In this document: positions 11,424 to 22,465 of the stretch, in pieces
Numbering within the stretch: the first letter of the stretch is position 1
Layout: every line of letters begins with the position of its first letter
Assembly: GCA_014905825.1 (NCBI GenBank)
Contig: JACGCN010000013.1
Coordinates: 1-64,000 of the forward strand
Direction: 5' to 3'
Origin: Lyophyllum atratum
Lineage: Eukaryota; Basidiomycota; Agaricomycetes; Agaricales; Lyophyllaceae
Length of the DNA: 64,000 nt
Position numbers and translations under genes: made by a program
The notes under the pieces: model-generated
Database searches by the model: none
What the model was told of the DNA's origin: nothing
The model's input: the letters and a program-made list of their open reading frames with translations, nothing else

Positions 11424-12194
11424 AATACAGCTGGCGGGCTAGATGTGCGCGGCCTGAAGGGATGCAGTAACCAAAAGTCCGAACCTGTCCGTCGGTGCTT
11501 TAAGTACCGAAGGTAAACGCTTAAATTATGTCGACTAGATCGCTATCTCACAGCGCCAGTCACCGAGGCGATTAGGGGGGCGGCAGGACATAACTGTTCT
11601 AATATGTCAATGATGTCACTGTTGCGAACAGTAGATAGCTACCACTTCAAGGGAGAGGCGGTGGATGCGCTACAAAATGCTGAGGGGCTCGACTTTTCCG
11701 ATTGCGTCGAGCTATTTGCATACCCCGTATACTATCCTGCATTTCCATGACGGACTCCATTAAGGAACAGTTCCGTATCAGAGAGATAGCAGCAATCGAG
11801 CAGTTGCGACTTCCAGATTGCAGGATAGCGCCGATCCGCGTAACTAGCGACTCAGGCGGCCGGGGATAAGAACCGATAGATGGGATGGTGCGAGGTAGAA
11901 TGTCAATCAGGCTGGATGGCAGATTTCAGGGTATATAGGCGGTGACGTGGGTTGTTATCTATTACGTAGCGAGGAACGAGCGGAGGATTAGATGTATGTC
12001 TTTGTGAGAACGTCGGGTGATGCCGAACTTTCCTCTCTTCCGCTCACCACGACGTTCTGGACCTTTCCGACGTCAGAGAAGCTCCCTTCCGCTCCTTTTT
12101 GCATTTGCACTACACAGTATCATTTACCTAGCGTACTTTCGCTCTAAGCTACAATTTTGAAATATCAAGTCATTCCCTGAACCACCACGTCATC
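11424..12194. other. Divergent intergenic region
   Basis: Shared upstream region of the 7TM-like gene (minus) and the hypothetical gene at 12195 (plus). I see no open frame of interest. A pyrimidine-rich leader precedes 12195. Confidence 0.6.
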
Positions 12195-13211
12195 ATGGCA
12201 GAGCGCCTCGACCGAGACCCGAACCTCGACGCGTGCCCCGATTTCTCCTCGGATCCTTTTGAGCCGATGCGAGCGCTACTGAGGAATACCGGGATGACCG
12301 ACGAAGCTGCTGTTGTCACGCTGAGGGATGCATGGACCGCACACAACACGCAGCTGCGGGAGTGCTGGGATAGAGAGGCTGAAGACCGAGCGGCAGAGGC
12401 GGCAGCGCGGGGAGAGCAGCATCAGCAGCAGCAGCAGCAGCAGCAAGGAGGGCAGCCAGGGCAGCAAGAGGAGCCAGAAGAGGAGCGACCGGCGGAACGG
12501 GAGAAGAAGATGCGGTCGAAGCTTAGGGCTCTCGAACCGGAACTGGCAGTCGGGGGCGTTCTTTCCCCTCGGCCGTCCTCATACGCCCTGAACAAGTTAG
12601 CGAACTTCGAGTACTGCGAACTCTGGTACTTCACACAGGAGGGGTGCGAAGACGCGCAACGAACACATCGCACAGAGGCCGACGACTCGTTCGGCATGAG
12701 CAGAGTCGGGGAGCTGGTCACCCTCCGCCCAGTCGCATCCGTTCAAGCGTCGAAACGCGCTCTTCAGGACAATAACCTCACATGGGAGCAGTTCCATTAC
12801 GCCCATCGCTCCTTTATCAAGTTCCTCCTCAAGGCAGGCTGGCCTGACGAGCACGTGCAAGCACTCCTCCGATTCTTTCTCGAACTCGAGAATAGTCCGT
12901 ATATCGACCGCGAGAACGGCAAGCAAATCGTCCTCACGTACCAGGCCCGAGTTCGGCGCAGCTGGATGGACAGCATGAAGGACAGCAACGAGAGGGTCTT
13001 CAACATCGCGCTAATCAATAACGAGCTCATGGAGTCCATATCCGTCTCGGCCACTAGGGCTTGGGTCAGATCCCTTCCCTCATGTCGGGAAGCGCTTCGC
13101 GCTTTCGCCCACTTCGCATACTACAGTCTACTATGCAACCTACTCCTGTCCTTAGTCTACATAATGCTAATGCTACGTGTTCCTTCCATCCGCTTCTCCC
13201 TAAGTGAATAG
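12195..13211 (+). CDS. Conserved basidiomycete hypothetical protein with Gln-rich segment
   Basis: The frame starts at ATG 12195 and runs 338 codons. After an acidic N-terminus comes a Q/E-rich low-complexity stretch (a run of eight Gln, then GGQPGQQEEPEEE, residues ~75-100) that may be coiled or disordered. Next is a well-kept block beginning ALNKLANFEYCELWYFT, with later RSFIKFLLKAGWP and LTYQARVRRSW. I know this block as a frequent hypothetical protein of agaricomycetes, often in repeat-rich places, with no assigned function. The last ~45 codons look like read-through of an intron (composition changes after NNELMES near 13040), so the true 3' end is uncertain and probably lies further on, past an acceptor near 13210. 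Confidence 0.6.
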   Translation: MAERLDRDPNLDACPDFSSDPFEPMRALLRNTGMTDEAAVVTLRDAWTAHNTQLRECWDREAEDRAAEAAARGEQHQQQQQQQQGGQPGQQEEPEEERPAEREKKMRSKLRALEPELAVGGVLSPRPSSYALNKLANFEYCELWYFTQEGCEDAQRTHRTEADDSFGMSRVGELVTLRPVASVQASKRALQDNNLTWEQFHYAHRSFIKFLLKAGWPDEHVQALLRFFLELENSPYIDRENGKQIVLTYQARVRRSWMDSMKDSNERVFNIALINNELMESISVSATRAWVRSLPSCREALRAFAHFAYYSLLCNLLLSLVYIMLMLRVPSIRFSLSE

Positions 13212-13758
13212 ACAAAGATTGCGAAAATCCTGCCTATTTGAACTCCGACCACCCTACAAAAATGGTAAGTATACCTCGTTACGATTACGAGTATCCCAGA
13301 AATTCGAAAGAAGGACGCCATGCGCCCCCAAATCTCGCGCAACGCCTGAAACACCATTGGTTGTATGCTGGCCTCGTCCACGATGAACATTTCCAGTCGC
13401 GATTTTCAAGGGGTTTACGAAAGGAAGACCGTGACTCGAATTCAATGCAGCGAATCAGTGAGGAGCATCGAACGAAGCCTTAAGTTCTGGCCTCTATTAG
13501 AGCAGAGCAGTATCTGAGTCTGCGATCCGTGCGTTCAGTACTTATCTTGACTCGAGTATGTGGGGTAAGCTCTGGCTCTGAAACCTTCGTGTTAACGCGT
13601 GGTATGGTGAGCACTTCGATCCAATGCGAAATCTGGTATAGGGCCTGAGCGACTAAGCCTAGGGCTATCCAATTAGAGCAATCCAGGTAACGAAAGTACT
13701 TCGATATATCGTGCCCATCCCTACAAATCAGCACCAGTCCAACCGCGACACCGCCTTT
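13212..13758. other. Intergenic or unresolved 3' exons
   Basis: May hold the last exon(s) of the gene at 12195. I could not choose a splice pattern. No other feature is seen. Confidence 0.4.
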
Positions 13759-15804
13759 CTAGTCGACTTCGTCCGAGTGAACATGCGCGCTCCTAGAACC
13801 GAGCGAGTCGCTATCCATGGTCATATCCTTCCCGATGCCCATGTGCATTACCTCTATTTGCACGATGTGATCTGTTACTGGGTCCACCTACGCACAGAGC
13901 ATCAGCATGCAACGAGAATAGGAAGAAGGTAAACACCCACCCGAATTCCCAACAGCCTCTCTTCGTCCATCAGCACGCCTGCAAACTCGAATCGCTGGCC
14001 CCGGGGCGGCCAGCACGCGAGGCTGACGTACGGCAGCGCACTCTCCACAGGATCTTTGAACGCATCCGCTTTCAACTTGCTCGGCGTCGTCACCACCTTC
14101 ATCAACGTCCTCCGTCCCTCCTTCTGGTGCTCTATCCACTGCTCCGCACCCCGTTCTGCCAGCATACGCTGTATCGCCACCGGATTGAAATCTAACACTG
14201 TCAAAGGCGGGCCGCCTCTCTGATCCCAACTCGAACCTGTGCCGTTAACATACCAGTGGTGTCCCAGCTCAGGCCGCAACTCCTCCGCCCAAAGCTCGTC
14301 TTCATCCATGGCCTCCACATCCTCGATGCTCATGACACACCGCTGCCCCGCAGAGGTCGTAATCCACCTCGTCGGCATATCATCCGCATCGAACCACCTC
14401 GTCACAGGCGGGCCCCAGTCCTGCCAGTGCATATACACAACCGGAGCCCCCGCTTGGTCGGGCTGCGGCTCGATCTCCACAATCGTCTCCGGCATCCTAT
14501 GTTCCATCAACTCCATCTTGCCGTCGTTCATGACCGCACCAACACTGATATCCCCCCAATACCGAGCGTACGTCTCCAGGGCCTGCGCCTCCCGTGCGAG
14601 GGAGAGGAGGGCGCTGCGGTGGACGAACAAGGAGAAGGCGATGCCGGCATGCCCGAGACGGAGGTTGAAGATGACGATGGCGTCCTCTGGGGCAGCGTGG
14701 AAGGGTTGGTTGGAGTGGGGTGTTCCGTTAAGGGTAGGGCCAGGTTCGCTGCGGCAATTGACAGTCAGCATGAACTGGCCGAGGTTGAGGGTAGGTAATT
14801 CGAGGGAGAGGAGCGGGCGGGGTTTCGACGAGGGGTCGGAACTGGGGTCGTTCGGTGGTGGGGAGGCGGGAATAGACCAGATATCGAAACAGTGCTTCTG
14901 GGTGTTAGGGAGGAGGACGAGTGTGGGGGAGAGGAATACGAGGCCGGAGTAGGTGTCGTGGGGGGCGGATATTTTCTGCAGAGTCGGGATCAGCGGGGTG
15001 AGACATGGGAGCCGATGGGGAAAGTGTTTACCATTTTGAGGGCGCCTGTCTTCCAGTCAAAGACATAGAAGGTATCGCGGGGTCGTTGGTGACCGAGGAA
15101 GTGGTTCGTGATGAGCGCGAGATTGTCACCTACGATTTCGATGCCAATGGAAGGTCGGGGCCAGCGGGTTTCTGCGACAAATAGTACAGGGCTGCGGGCG
15201 AGCGGGTGGTGTTTGCCCGAGGAGAACTCCAGTAATAGCAGTTCGATGACGTGCATCCCGACGTGTGTGGGGTGTTGTGTGCTAAGCGGATATTAGACTT
15301 GAGAAACATCAGGAGAACTCGAGCGACGCACGTTGTGACGACAGCTATAAGATCATGCTCGTAGATCGCCAGACCCATATCGATAAGTTCACGGTCGATA
15401 CGTATCTGAGACCACGTCGCCGGATCGCTCGGTTTGGACGGAAGCTTGCAGTAGTGCAGTGCCCGCCTGTTCTCATCTCCCAGCAAATATATCCCACCCG
15501 TCATATCGTAGATCCCGGACGGCGTGTGCCGGACAGGTATCTTCCTGCGAAAGTCGAAGTTAAATCCGCCCCAGCCTTCTTCTCGGTCCTTCAGCAACGC
15601 CAGACGCTGAGCGATTAAGACACTCGAGTCTGGGTTATCCTCAACTGCGGCGGCCTGAAGGGCGAATCTGTAACGCAGAACATGGACTGTCCGTGTGTTG
15701 TAAAGGGTATGATTTGTTCGAATGGCGGAAACGAAGTCTGGTAAGTCCAGATAGCATAGTATGAGTACAATGACTTCTGGTGGTAGGTCGAGCAGGTTTG
15801 GCAT
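13759..15804 (-). CDS. F-box protein with C-terminal beta-propeller-like region
   Basis: Four exons join in frame: 15804-15332, 15281-15032, 14975-13941 and 13887-13759, giving 628 aa. An upstream in-frame ATG at 15855 would add 17 residues. The F-box lies at the very start: LLDLPPEVIVLILCYLDLPD. It is followed by a long region with the rhythm of repeated beta strands (for example IEIVGDNLALITN and RDTFYVFDWKTGALK), common in agaricomycete F-box proteins that present substrates to SCF ubiquitin ligases. The final 53-nt intron replaces a frame that would otherwise end at 13902 with an unrelated tail. The substrate is unknown. The F-box call is firm; the propeller is an impression from strand pattern. 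Confidence 0.75.
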
Positions 15805-15855
15805 CGGATTCGGATTCGTAGTGGCAAAAAAATCACCTGACAACGCAGTTGGCAA

Positions 15856-16440
15856 TCATCGTGTGAAGATCTAATCCGGCTTTGACGCCGAAACCAATCC
15901 ACAGCTATCCTTGTAAGTCTTGCTTCCACCCTGATAGCGATGTTTCTCTCTGAGTATGTCTCGCTCTCTGGATTGTATTCTACATGATCTGATGACGATT
16001 GGCAGATAGATTGTTACTGCGTTGATGTTCACAGTACAGTATGCTGACTACCGTGCTCTGAGCTCGTCGAACCCGGAACGACCGGATAAGCACAGCAAGG
16101 TGTTCCAAACTCGCCGTGTTCGAGTTAAAGATTCCTGGGTACTCTCCCAGGTCGGACGCCGTGTACCCCATCAGACGTCAGGGGTGTTACGGGCAAAACA
16201 GAGGGTCATAAGCCCGGATACGGGATGGGTTTTGGTTGCGTGAGTGAACACGGGTTGGGTTCTTCGCGTGTATGGATCTCACTTCATTTTACTTCCTTAC
16301 ACGTTTATGAGCTTATTTTCGGTGTCACCGCAGTACAACGTGTAAAGATCCCTGCCTGCAATCGCATGGAAGGCGCATCTCTTTCCGAATGTGTGAGTTT
16401 AAGCCCATGAAACGTTTGCAGCTCCACAAAGCGCACGACC
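15856..16440. other. Divergent intergenic region
   Basis: Lies between the F-box gene (minus) and the membrane protein at 16441 (plus). No gene or repeat recognised. Confidence 0.6.
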
Positions 16441-18033
16441 ATGCTCTCCTTGGTTCTAATTCACGCCCTTCTTGCACGAAACGCCAACTCTGCTCCCGTC
16501 TTGCCCGCCATTCCCCAATACGCGGAATCACCTTCGGACGATTCAAAGATTTATCGAACAACAGCCGGGATCGTCTGGAACTGTCTCATCACCATCTTCC
16601 TATGCACATGGGTCGCAATCCACCCCAATGTTCCTGCTCCTGAAGAGGGGTGGTTTAACATCAGCCTGCTACGCTTCAAGACCATGATCTACGCGTTGCT
16701 CGCGCCAGAGCTTATGATGTGGTGGGCTGCTCGTCAGTGGCTGGGCGCTGAGCAACTTGTAGGTACGACTGAATTTTGCGGTACGTTAGCGTTCCTCAGG
16801 TATCATTGGTCTCCGGATACGACTTCGGTTTCATTAGCGCTAGATTGGACGAAAACACACGGATTTTTCGCACAGATGGGTGGCTTCATGCTATACGATA
16901 AGGACAAGAAGCCTATTGGTGTTCTACTGCCAAAGGAGCTACTCCGCCGGCTACGTGACGAAGAAGTCAAGTCTCCTCGTATATCAGAGCGAGAAATTCA
17001 GGACAGAAGTAAAGGCGACGCCGTATCGAAAGGCATCGTCCTTCTACAGACTTCCGCTTTTTTCGCTCAGTGCGTGGCGCGCAAGGTCGAAGGATTAGCT
17101 ATTACCGAGCTCGAGCTCGTCACCCTCGGATATACATTCCTCAACTGCTTCATCTACTACCTCTGGTGGAATAAACCGCAGAACGTTCAGTGCGTCGTCC
17201 CTGTATATTTGAAGAAAGTAAATATGATACAACTCTTCGAGGGGTCTCATGCAAGTGACGAGGACGCCCAGGAGCAGATCGATTCATCAGAAACCAAATA
17301 CATCGACCCCGTGGACATAGATATGGAACCTCTCCTGGCAATATCGCAGACCGCACCACCCCACGTTCCCACTCCCTCCCCCTACGGCATTCCCGAGTCC
17401 ATAACGTACATCATCAACATCCTATCCAGTGCTCCTCATGCGGTTCAGACGACGCTTCCCGGGACAAGAGCCTCCATCCGCAGGTTCGGGTGGCGGCTTC
17501 TTAACATGTTACGATCTGCCGCGTCTTGTGTCACATCCGCACTCATCTCCACAGTCGCCGACATGGGTGGTGCGTGCGGTCACATCCATCCCGACGACAT
17601 GAAAGTACCCGCGTTCTACGCTATGGAACCACTCCCCGGGTCTATCCATCGTTACCGCGCCGCACGCATTTCAGCATTCAGCATAGGCGCGATCTTCGGC
17701 GCCATCCACTGCTTCGCATGGTCTTTCCACTTTCCTACCGCTGCAGAGAAACTCGTCTGGCGCGGATCCTCTGTGGTCATCACGGGCTTTCCTGTTATCG
17801 ATATCGTCAGCCACATTTTCTTTATGATCTTACGTACGGAACGCTTCAGACATCTGGCGAACAAGGATGGTGAGGGGAGGATCACGTATGCGACTTTCTT
17901 TTTCGTTGGAGCGATCATCTACCTTGTAGCACGCATCGTACTTCTCGTACTTCCCTTGCTTGCTCTTCGAGATATCCCGCCCGACGCCTATATTGCTGTA
18001 CAGTGGGCGTCTCTGATTCCGCATCTTGGATAG
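16441..18033 (+). CDS. Multi-pass membrane protein of an agaricomycete family
   Basis: ATG at 16441 opens a signal-peptide-like start (MLSLVLIHALLARNANSAP). Then follow hydrophobic segments TTAGIVWNCLITIFLCTWVA and MIYALLAPELMMWWAARQWL, a cytosolic-looking block with ITELELVTLGYTFLN and YYLWWNKPQNVQC, and a C-terminal group of four to five membrane segments (for example RIVLLVLPLLALRDIP). The block E-I-Q-D-R-S-K-G-D followed by W-W-x-K-P is typical of a widespread agaricomycete family with no known function. The stretch 16763-16843 has GT-AG ends and is 81 nt, so it is probably an in-frame intron; splicing gives AEQLVDWTKTHGFFAQMGGF and a protein of 503 aa instead of 530. Confidence 0.8.
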   Translation: MLSLVLIHALLARNANSAPVLPAIPQYAESPSDDSKIYRTTAGIVWNCLITIFLCTWVAIHPNVPAPEEGWFNISLLRFKTMIYALLAPELMMWWAARQWLGAEQLVGTTEFCGTLAFLRYHWSPDTTSVSLALDWTKTHGFFAQMGGFMLYDKDKKPIGVLLPKELLRRLRDEEVKSPRISEREIQDRSKGDAVSKGIVLLQTSAFFAQCVARKVEGLAITELELVTLGYTFLNCFIYYLWWNKPQNVQCVVPVYLKKVNMIQLFEGSHASDEDAQEQIDSSETKYIDPVDIDMEPLLAISQTAPPHVPTPSPYGIPESITYIINILSSAPHAVQTTLPGTRASIRRFGWRLLNMLRSAASCVTSALISTVADMGGACGHIHPDDMKVPAFYAMEPLPGSIHRYRAARISAFSIGAIFGAIHCFAWSFHFPTAAEKLVWRGSSVVITGFPVIDIVSHIFFMILRTERFRHLANKDGEGRITYATFFFVGAIIYLVARIVLLVLPLLALRDIPPDAYIAVQWASLIPHLG

Positions 18034-20960
18034 AATACTTGGCATTACAGATGAATAGCTTTCATGTCATATTTAGCTACGATTGAATCGATCGAAAGTT
18101 GACTTCGACATACCTGAATCGCACAGTATACCACGCCGACTCAATGATGACAGATATGATCCTTTGACTCCTGGACGGCCGCCGTCGATGGTGCCAAAGC
18201 ACTCATAGACCGACGGTGTGACCTCTTAAGATCAGTATCTTCAGCTCGAGTGATGTAATTGGCGTCCCTCTCACCCCAACTTATAAGAGAACGTGACAGT
18301 AAAAATCCTGTTCGTGGCGAGCGAAAGGGTCAAAGCAGCTCCATAAAATGCAGCATACAACCGCATAGTTATCTAATGTAAGAAAATGGCAGGCAAAGGT
18401 CATCGCTAGAACGCGACGGGCAGGTCATGAGGTTCCGTCATCCTTGTCAAACATCGAGCCCACCTATAGATGCCAGAATTGGGAGTAAGCGGGACGATAA
18501 GAACCCGTTTCTCCAGCCTGAACAAGACCCAAGCCCTCTCAACAACGACGGCGTCACCAATGGCCATCGGCGCTTCTTCTGTATGCCCCGGTCCAAGAGA
18601 ACCCAGTCCTGGATCCGGCAAGCTTGATGGTCCTCGACCGACCATGCTGGGCGATCGCTCGAATCGGATACGCCACGTCTGCATTCCATGATACCGTAGC
18701 GACGATGCAGATGTCAGACGACATTTGTACTGATCATCACCCATGTCGGGCGTGAGTCGAGCACCCGCGTTTCCTGTGGACATCATTGACGAGGTAGAAT
18801 GCCAAAATAGCGTAGGATATGAAGAGCAAGTCACAAAGCGAGTTTCGTCCAGAGAGACGTCGCGATGACGATACTTGGGACGCGTAACCAGGAGATATCC
18901 AACGTCATAATAGACCCTGGTAAAAGACCGCGATTACTGTGCTGCTGGGTAGGGCCTTTACTTCCTTGACGACTGTTCACCTCAGCCTAACCCTTCCAAG
19001 CGAGATCTAACACAAACGCCAGACAGCACCGAAAATCGTGATAGAAACAGATGGTCATGTATTCGCTGAACGCATACTGGGAAATCGACGGCATTCAAAG
19101 GTCTGGAAGATAGAGCACCACGTCCACCCAAGCTATCGATCGAATGTTGTACCCGTCACGGCGACCTTGCGCTCCTTCTCATCTTGTCGACGGGCTACGT
19201 AGTAGCTTCGAAGGTGGGCCGATGAGTTGCGTCCGAAGCTGAGAGTGTTGTCCGACAATGGCTCCTTGTGCAAGATCGAGTCAAGGCCGGACGTTTCCCA
19301 CCACCGCTGACACCCGCTCGTCGCTACCCAGAGTTCGCCGACGTCGATGATCAGGAACGGTGGTGCGCGTTCCCGGGGAAGAGGCGGATGCATGCGTGGG
19401 CAAAGAACACATACGACAGGTGGTAAGTCCTCTCAAGATTCACCGTGACGTACTGGGTTCATAGCCGGCTACGCGCACCCCATCTACCTCAACCTCAGCC
19501 CTCCATATATGCGGTCTCGACGTGCTCACAGTCGCGGACGAGGCCCAGTAGATAGGAGACATGATAACTTGCGGAGCGACGAAAATGATGAGCTGGGACG
19601 AGGATATCAAGACAAGATCTCCGATCTTTGGAGAGGGGCGAATGCCGGATGATGATGGGCAGGTGGCGCAGGTGACAAGGCTACGCCGTGTGGAACGCGA
19701 CCCGGTGGGGATTAACGCAGGGCGGGGCCTCGACAACATCCTTGGACACGAGCAAGGAGTTTGGTGAGGAGCGGAGAGAAACTTCATCATTGGCATGCGC
19801 TGGAGCCGTACAAGTGTTGCGGGTCCGAGACCTCTGGTGACGACAGAAGCCGAAGATGGGACCATGCTGATGGCGTGCTCGTAGTCCTCCCCCCTCTGCC
19901 TCTGCGCAACCCCACACAAGTACTCCGTTACATGCGGGCGGACTCCTAGCTAGGCGACGTCGCGAAGTCAGTGCTGGAAGGAAAATTCCTCAGACAGTTC
20001 AGCTGATAACGGCGGAATCACTCACCAGTGTCTCATGCATTGTCCTCGTCTTTAGCTTTCGCTTGTATCGCATCGACGACGTGAGTGTATGCTATCGTCG
20101 ACAACGTACCGGGCATTCGAGGATGTGATTGCTAGTTGGTTCTTGAACCGAAAATCTTGATGGCGCTTCGCATGGGTCCAGATGACGAGTCAAGCTAGTC
20201 AAGATCCGACACAGGAAAGGAGAGTCATCAATTCCGAGTGACGATGTTTGAGTTATAGATCTCCGCCTGAGCTGCGCAGAGTATGGAGCCTCGAGATCGT
20301 CGTGGTTGACGGCGAAGGGTGAGTTTAATCACGTGCTCAGGCTCGGCTTGAGTTCAAAGTCGGTCCCGACTCCGAGTCCCAAGTCCCGACGGTGGCATGG
20401 CAAGACCCGTCCTGGCCTCAGTCCACGATGAATGTTGGCATTCGGAATTTACAAGAAGGAAGTCTCAAATTCTATGCGGATAATCGGTGAGGAGCCTCGA
20501 AACATTCTGAATTCAAGCATTGGCTGTTTCAGTCGAGCTAACAGCATGCGATAACGGTCAACCTCGAATTTGTTTTCTTTACTTATCTTGAATTGACTCC
20601 AGTGAAACTCCTGAACCCAAAATCTCCGCGTCGACGGTGTCATACGATGAGCAGTTCAATCGAGAGCAGGACTTCGTAGCTCAACCGCGCTCAAGGCTGC
20701 CATATGTACGTTGCCCGATATCCAAAACTTCATTCCGGTTTTGAGTCTTGACACTGTTTTTACATCATGAAGCAGGGTATCCAGACCCGGGGTCGAACGG
20801 AGCTCTCCGCTCAACAAGGTCAGCGGGGACCAGCCCGTGATCATCGCCAACAACTCTAACTCCCTGCCTGACAATTTGTCTTGGATGTGACTTATCCGAT
20901 TCGTGTCTCGACGTAGAGCTATTCCTACTGATGAAAGTTGAAAGATCTCCCAGCCTAATG
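18034..20960. other. Gene-poor stretch left of the mobile element
   Basis: Apart from the possible membrane-family relic, I see only short frames without domain features. A minus frame at 20645-20960 continues from the element arm into the flank (contains GRELELLAMITGWSPLTLL) but is not recognisable. Confidence 0.5.
18406..18834 (-). pseudogene. Possible relic of the 7TM-like membrane family
   Basis: A minus-strand frame carries AIGDAVVVERAWVLFRLEKR, which resembles the DAVVVWRAWVI signature of the membrane genes at 10022 and 49030 with one core Trp replaced by Glu. The rest of the frame has no membrane segments, so this is at best a decayed exon. Confidence 0.3.
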
Positions 20961-20980
20961 ACACCGCTGGCAGCGTCGCG

Positions 20981-21360
20981 TGTTTCTTGAGAAACACCGG
21001 CAAAGAAAAATGATTTAGCTCTTAGATTAATGTACATTTAGAAACAATTTAAATATATTTTGATAACCACTTAACAAACACGCAACCTGTTTTCTAAGTG
21101 GTCCTCGAAAAGCACAAAGCGTGTATCACGAATGTTTCTTAAGAAACACTTAGAAACCACCTCATGTGGTTTCTTTGTGTTTCTTGAAAAATATTTTGTA
21201 TTCATCGGAAGATGCACTGAACGAACTACTTAATATGTACTTTTTTGTGTTTCCCTATAAATAGTCATCGTGTTTCTGAAGAAACACGCAAAGAAACACG
21301 AAAGATGTTTCTAAAAATACAGTCATTTATAAATATCTTACCTGGTTCTTAAGAAAGACT
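20981..21360. promoter_or_regulatory. Subterminal palindromic motifs, left arm (putative transposase binding sites)
   Basis: Three copies of TGTTTCTNNAGAAACA occur at 20981-20996, 21133-21148 and 21271-21286. A related hairpin AGAAACCAC...GTGGTTTCT is at 21152-21174 and a shorter TTCTTAAGAA near 21343. The right arm has them at 43631-43646, 43479-43494 and 43341-43356. CACTA-type transposases are known to bind short subterminal repeats, so these are candidates. Confidence 0.6.
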
Positions 21361-21380
21361 TGAATATACACTCATCGTGC

Positions 21381-21401
21381 CGCTCATCGACTCGATGAGC
21401 G
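21381..21401. repeat. Perfect 10-bp stem hairpin in the arm
   Basis: CGCTCATCGA, one base, then TCGATGAGCG. The mirror copy lies at 43226-43246 in the right arm. Confidence 0.8.
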
Positions 21402-21521
21402 GGCGCTCTGTGTGTCGCTCAGCGACGAGCTGAAACTCGCAGGATAATAAAGGCGTCAGGTTGCGGAGTAAATGTAAATTGCACGAGTACATAGATACAG
21501 TAAGTAACGACCTTCACCCAC

Positions 21522-22262
21522 CCGATCTCATCCGCATCATAACTGTTCATCTCCCCCTTCCTCATCGTCAGCGTCTGCACCACCGATCCCGCGTACTCCT
21601 CCTTCATCAGCACCGTGCACTCCTCAATCGGCTCCAGCATCCTCCCTTTCGCCTCAGGGTCCGGATCGGGGATCATGACGGCCTTGGGCGCCCGACACCG
21701 AGCTGGAAGCCCTCGCGGCGGAGCGTTTCGAGGAGGACGCCGAGGTGCAGAACGCCGCGCCCGCGCAGCTCGAGGGACTCGGAGGTGGGGCCGGGGAGGA
21801 CGTGAGGGCGACGTTGGTTTCGGCTTCTTTGTAGATGCGTTCCCGGATGAGTTGTAAGGTTAGCTGGGTGCCTTCTTGGCCGGCGAGGGGAGATTCGTTG
21901 GCGTGCACGAATATGGAGATCGTGATTCGTAGGGGGGTCGATGGGTGTTGACTATAGTAGGAGTAGTTCGTTAGGGACCAACCGTTGCGCGAGAGGGGTA
22001 GGGAGAACTCACTGGTAGGGGTTAAGGCCCGTCTTCGCTCCATCCTTCGGGGTGGACGAGTGTCACGTTGACTCCGCCGTTCTTGATACCAGCGATGCTG
22101 ACGATTTCCTCTGCACCCGCCACATCCTTCTCCGTCCGATCCAACCCCTTCCGACCGTAGATCAGAGACCTAAATCCATGTCTCAAATGCGCTGGCTCCA
22201 GAACTCTATCGAAACGTGGACGAACTTCAGAGGACTTGATGGCGGTGACATGGATAGACTGA
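21522..22262 (-). pseudogene. Captured TypA/BipA GTPase fragment, left arm
   Basis: Read on the minus strand across three frames, the arm gives RKGLDRTEKDVAG...EEIVSIAGIKNGG, then VHANESPLAGQEGTQLT with EAETNVALT, then LELRGRGVLHLGVLLETLRR, then EPIEECTVLMKEEYAG. These occur in the order found in TypA/BipA translational GTPases (domain II end, domain III, start of domain V). The frame is broken at least three times, including a TAA after GWSEDGP and a shift after NVALT. An intron with GT-AG ends (21975-22010 region) seems retained, which points to capture from genomic DNA rather than through mRNA. It cannot make a working GTPase. Confidence 0.75.
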
Positions 22263-22342
22263 TCATAAGTAGGCGCTTGAGGCCTGTGCAGCGTGCTCGC
22301 CTCTCCCACACACTCACGTGATCCTGGCGTTGGGCCGCCTGG

Positions 22343-22372
22343 AAAGACGCTCAAAGACGCTCAAAGACGCTC
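22343..22372 (+). repeat. Triple decamer AAAGACGCTC at inner TIR end
   Basis: Three exact tandem copies at 22343, 22353 and 22363. The mirror array lies at 42255-42284. They mark the inner border of the arms. Confidence 0.9.
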
Positions 22373-22465
22373 ATTGTTCCCTCATTGTTTCGCGAAGTGA
22401 ATGTAATTGCGCGAGCACACATATATGCAGTAAGTACTCATGACTACAAGATCTGCGAGATTATA

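Larger units (their letters stand above)
20961..22391 (+). repeat. Left terminal inverted repeat (1431 bp)
   Basis: Mirrors 42236-43666. The differences I found are at 21030, 21697, 22065 and 22375; in each the left arm has A:T where the right arm has G:C. The outer ~460 bp are AT-rich with palindromic motifs. The inner ~900 bp hold the captured TypA fragment and a triple decamer at the inner end. Confidence 0.95.
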
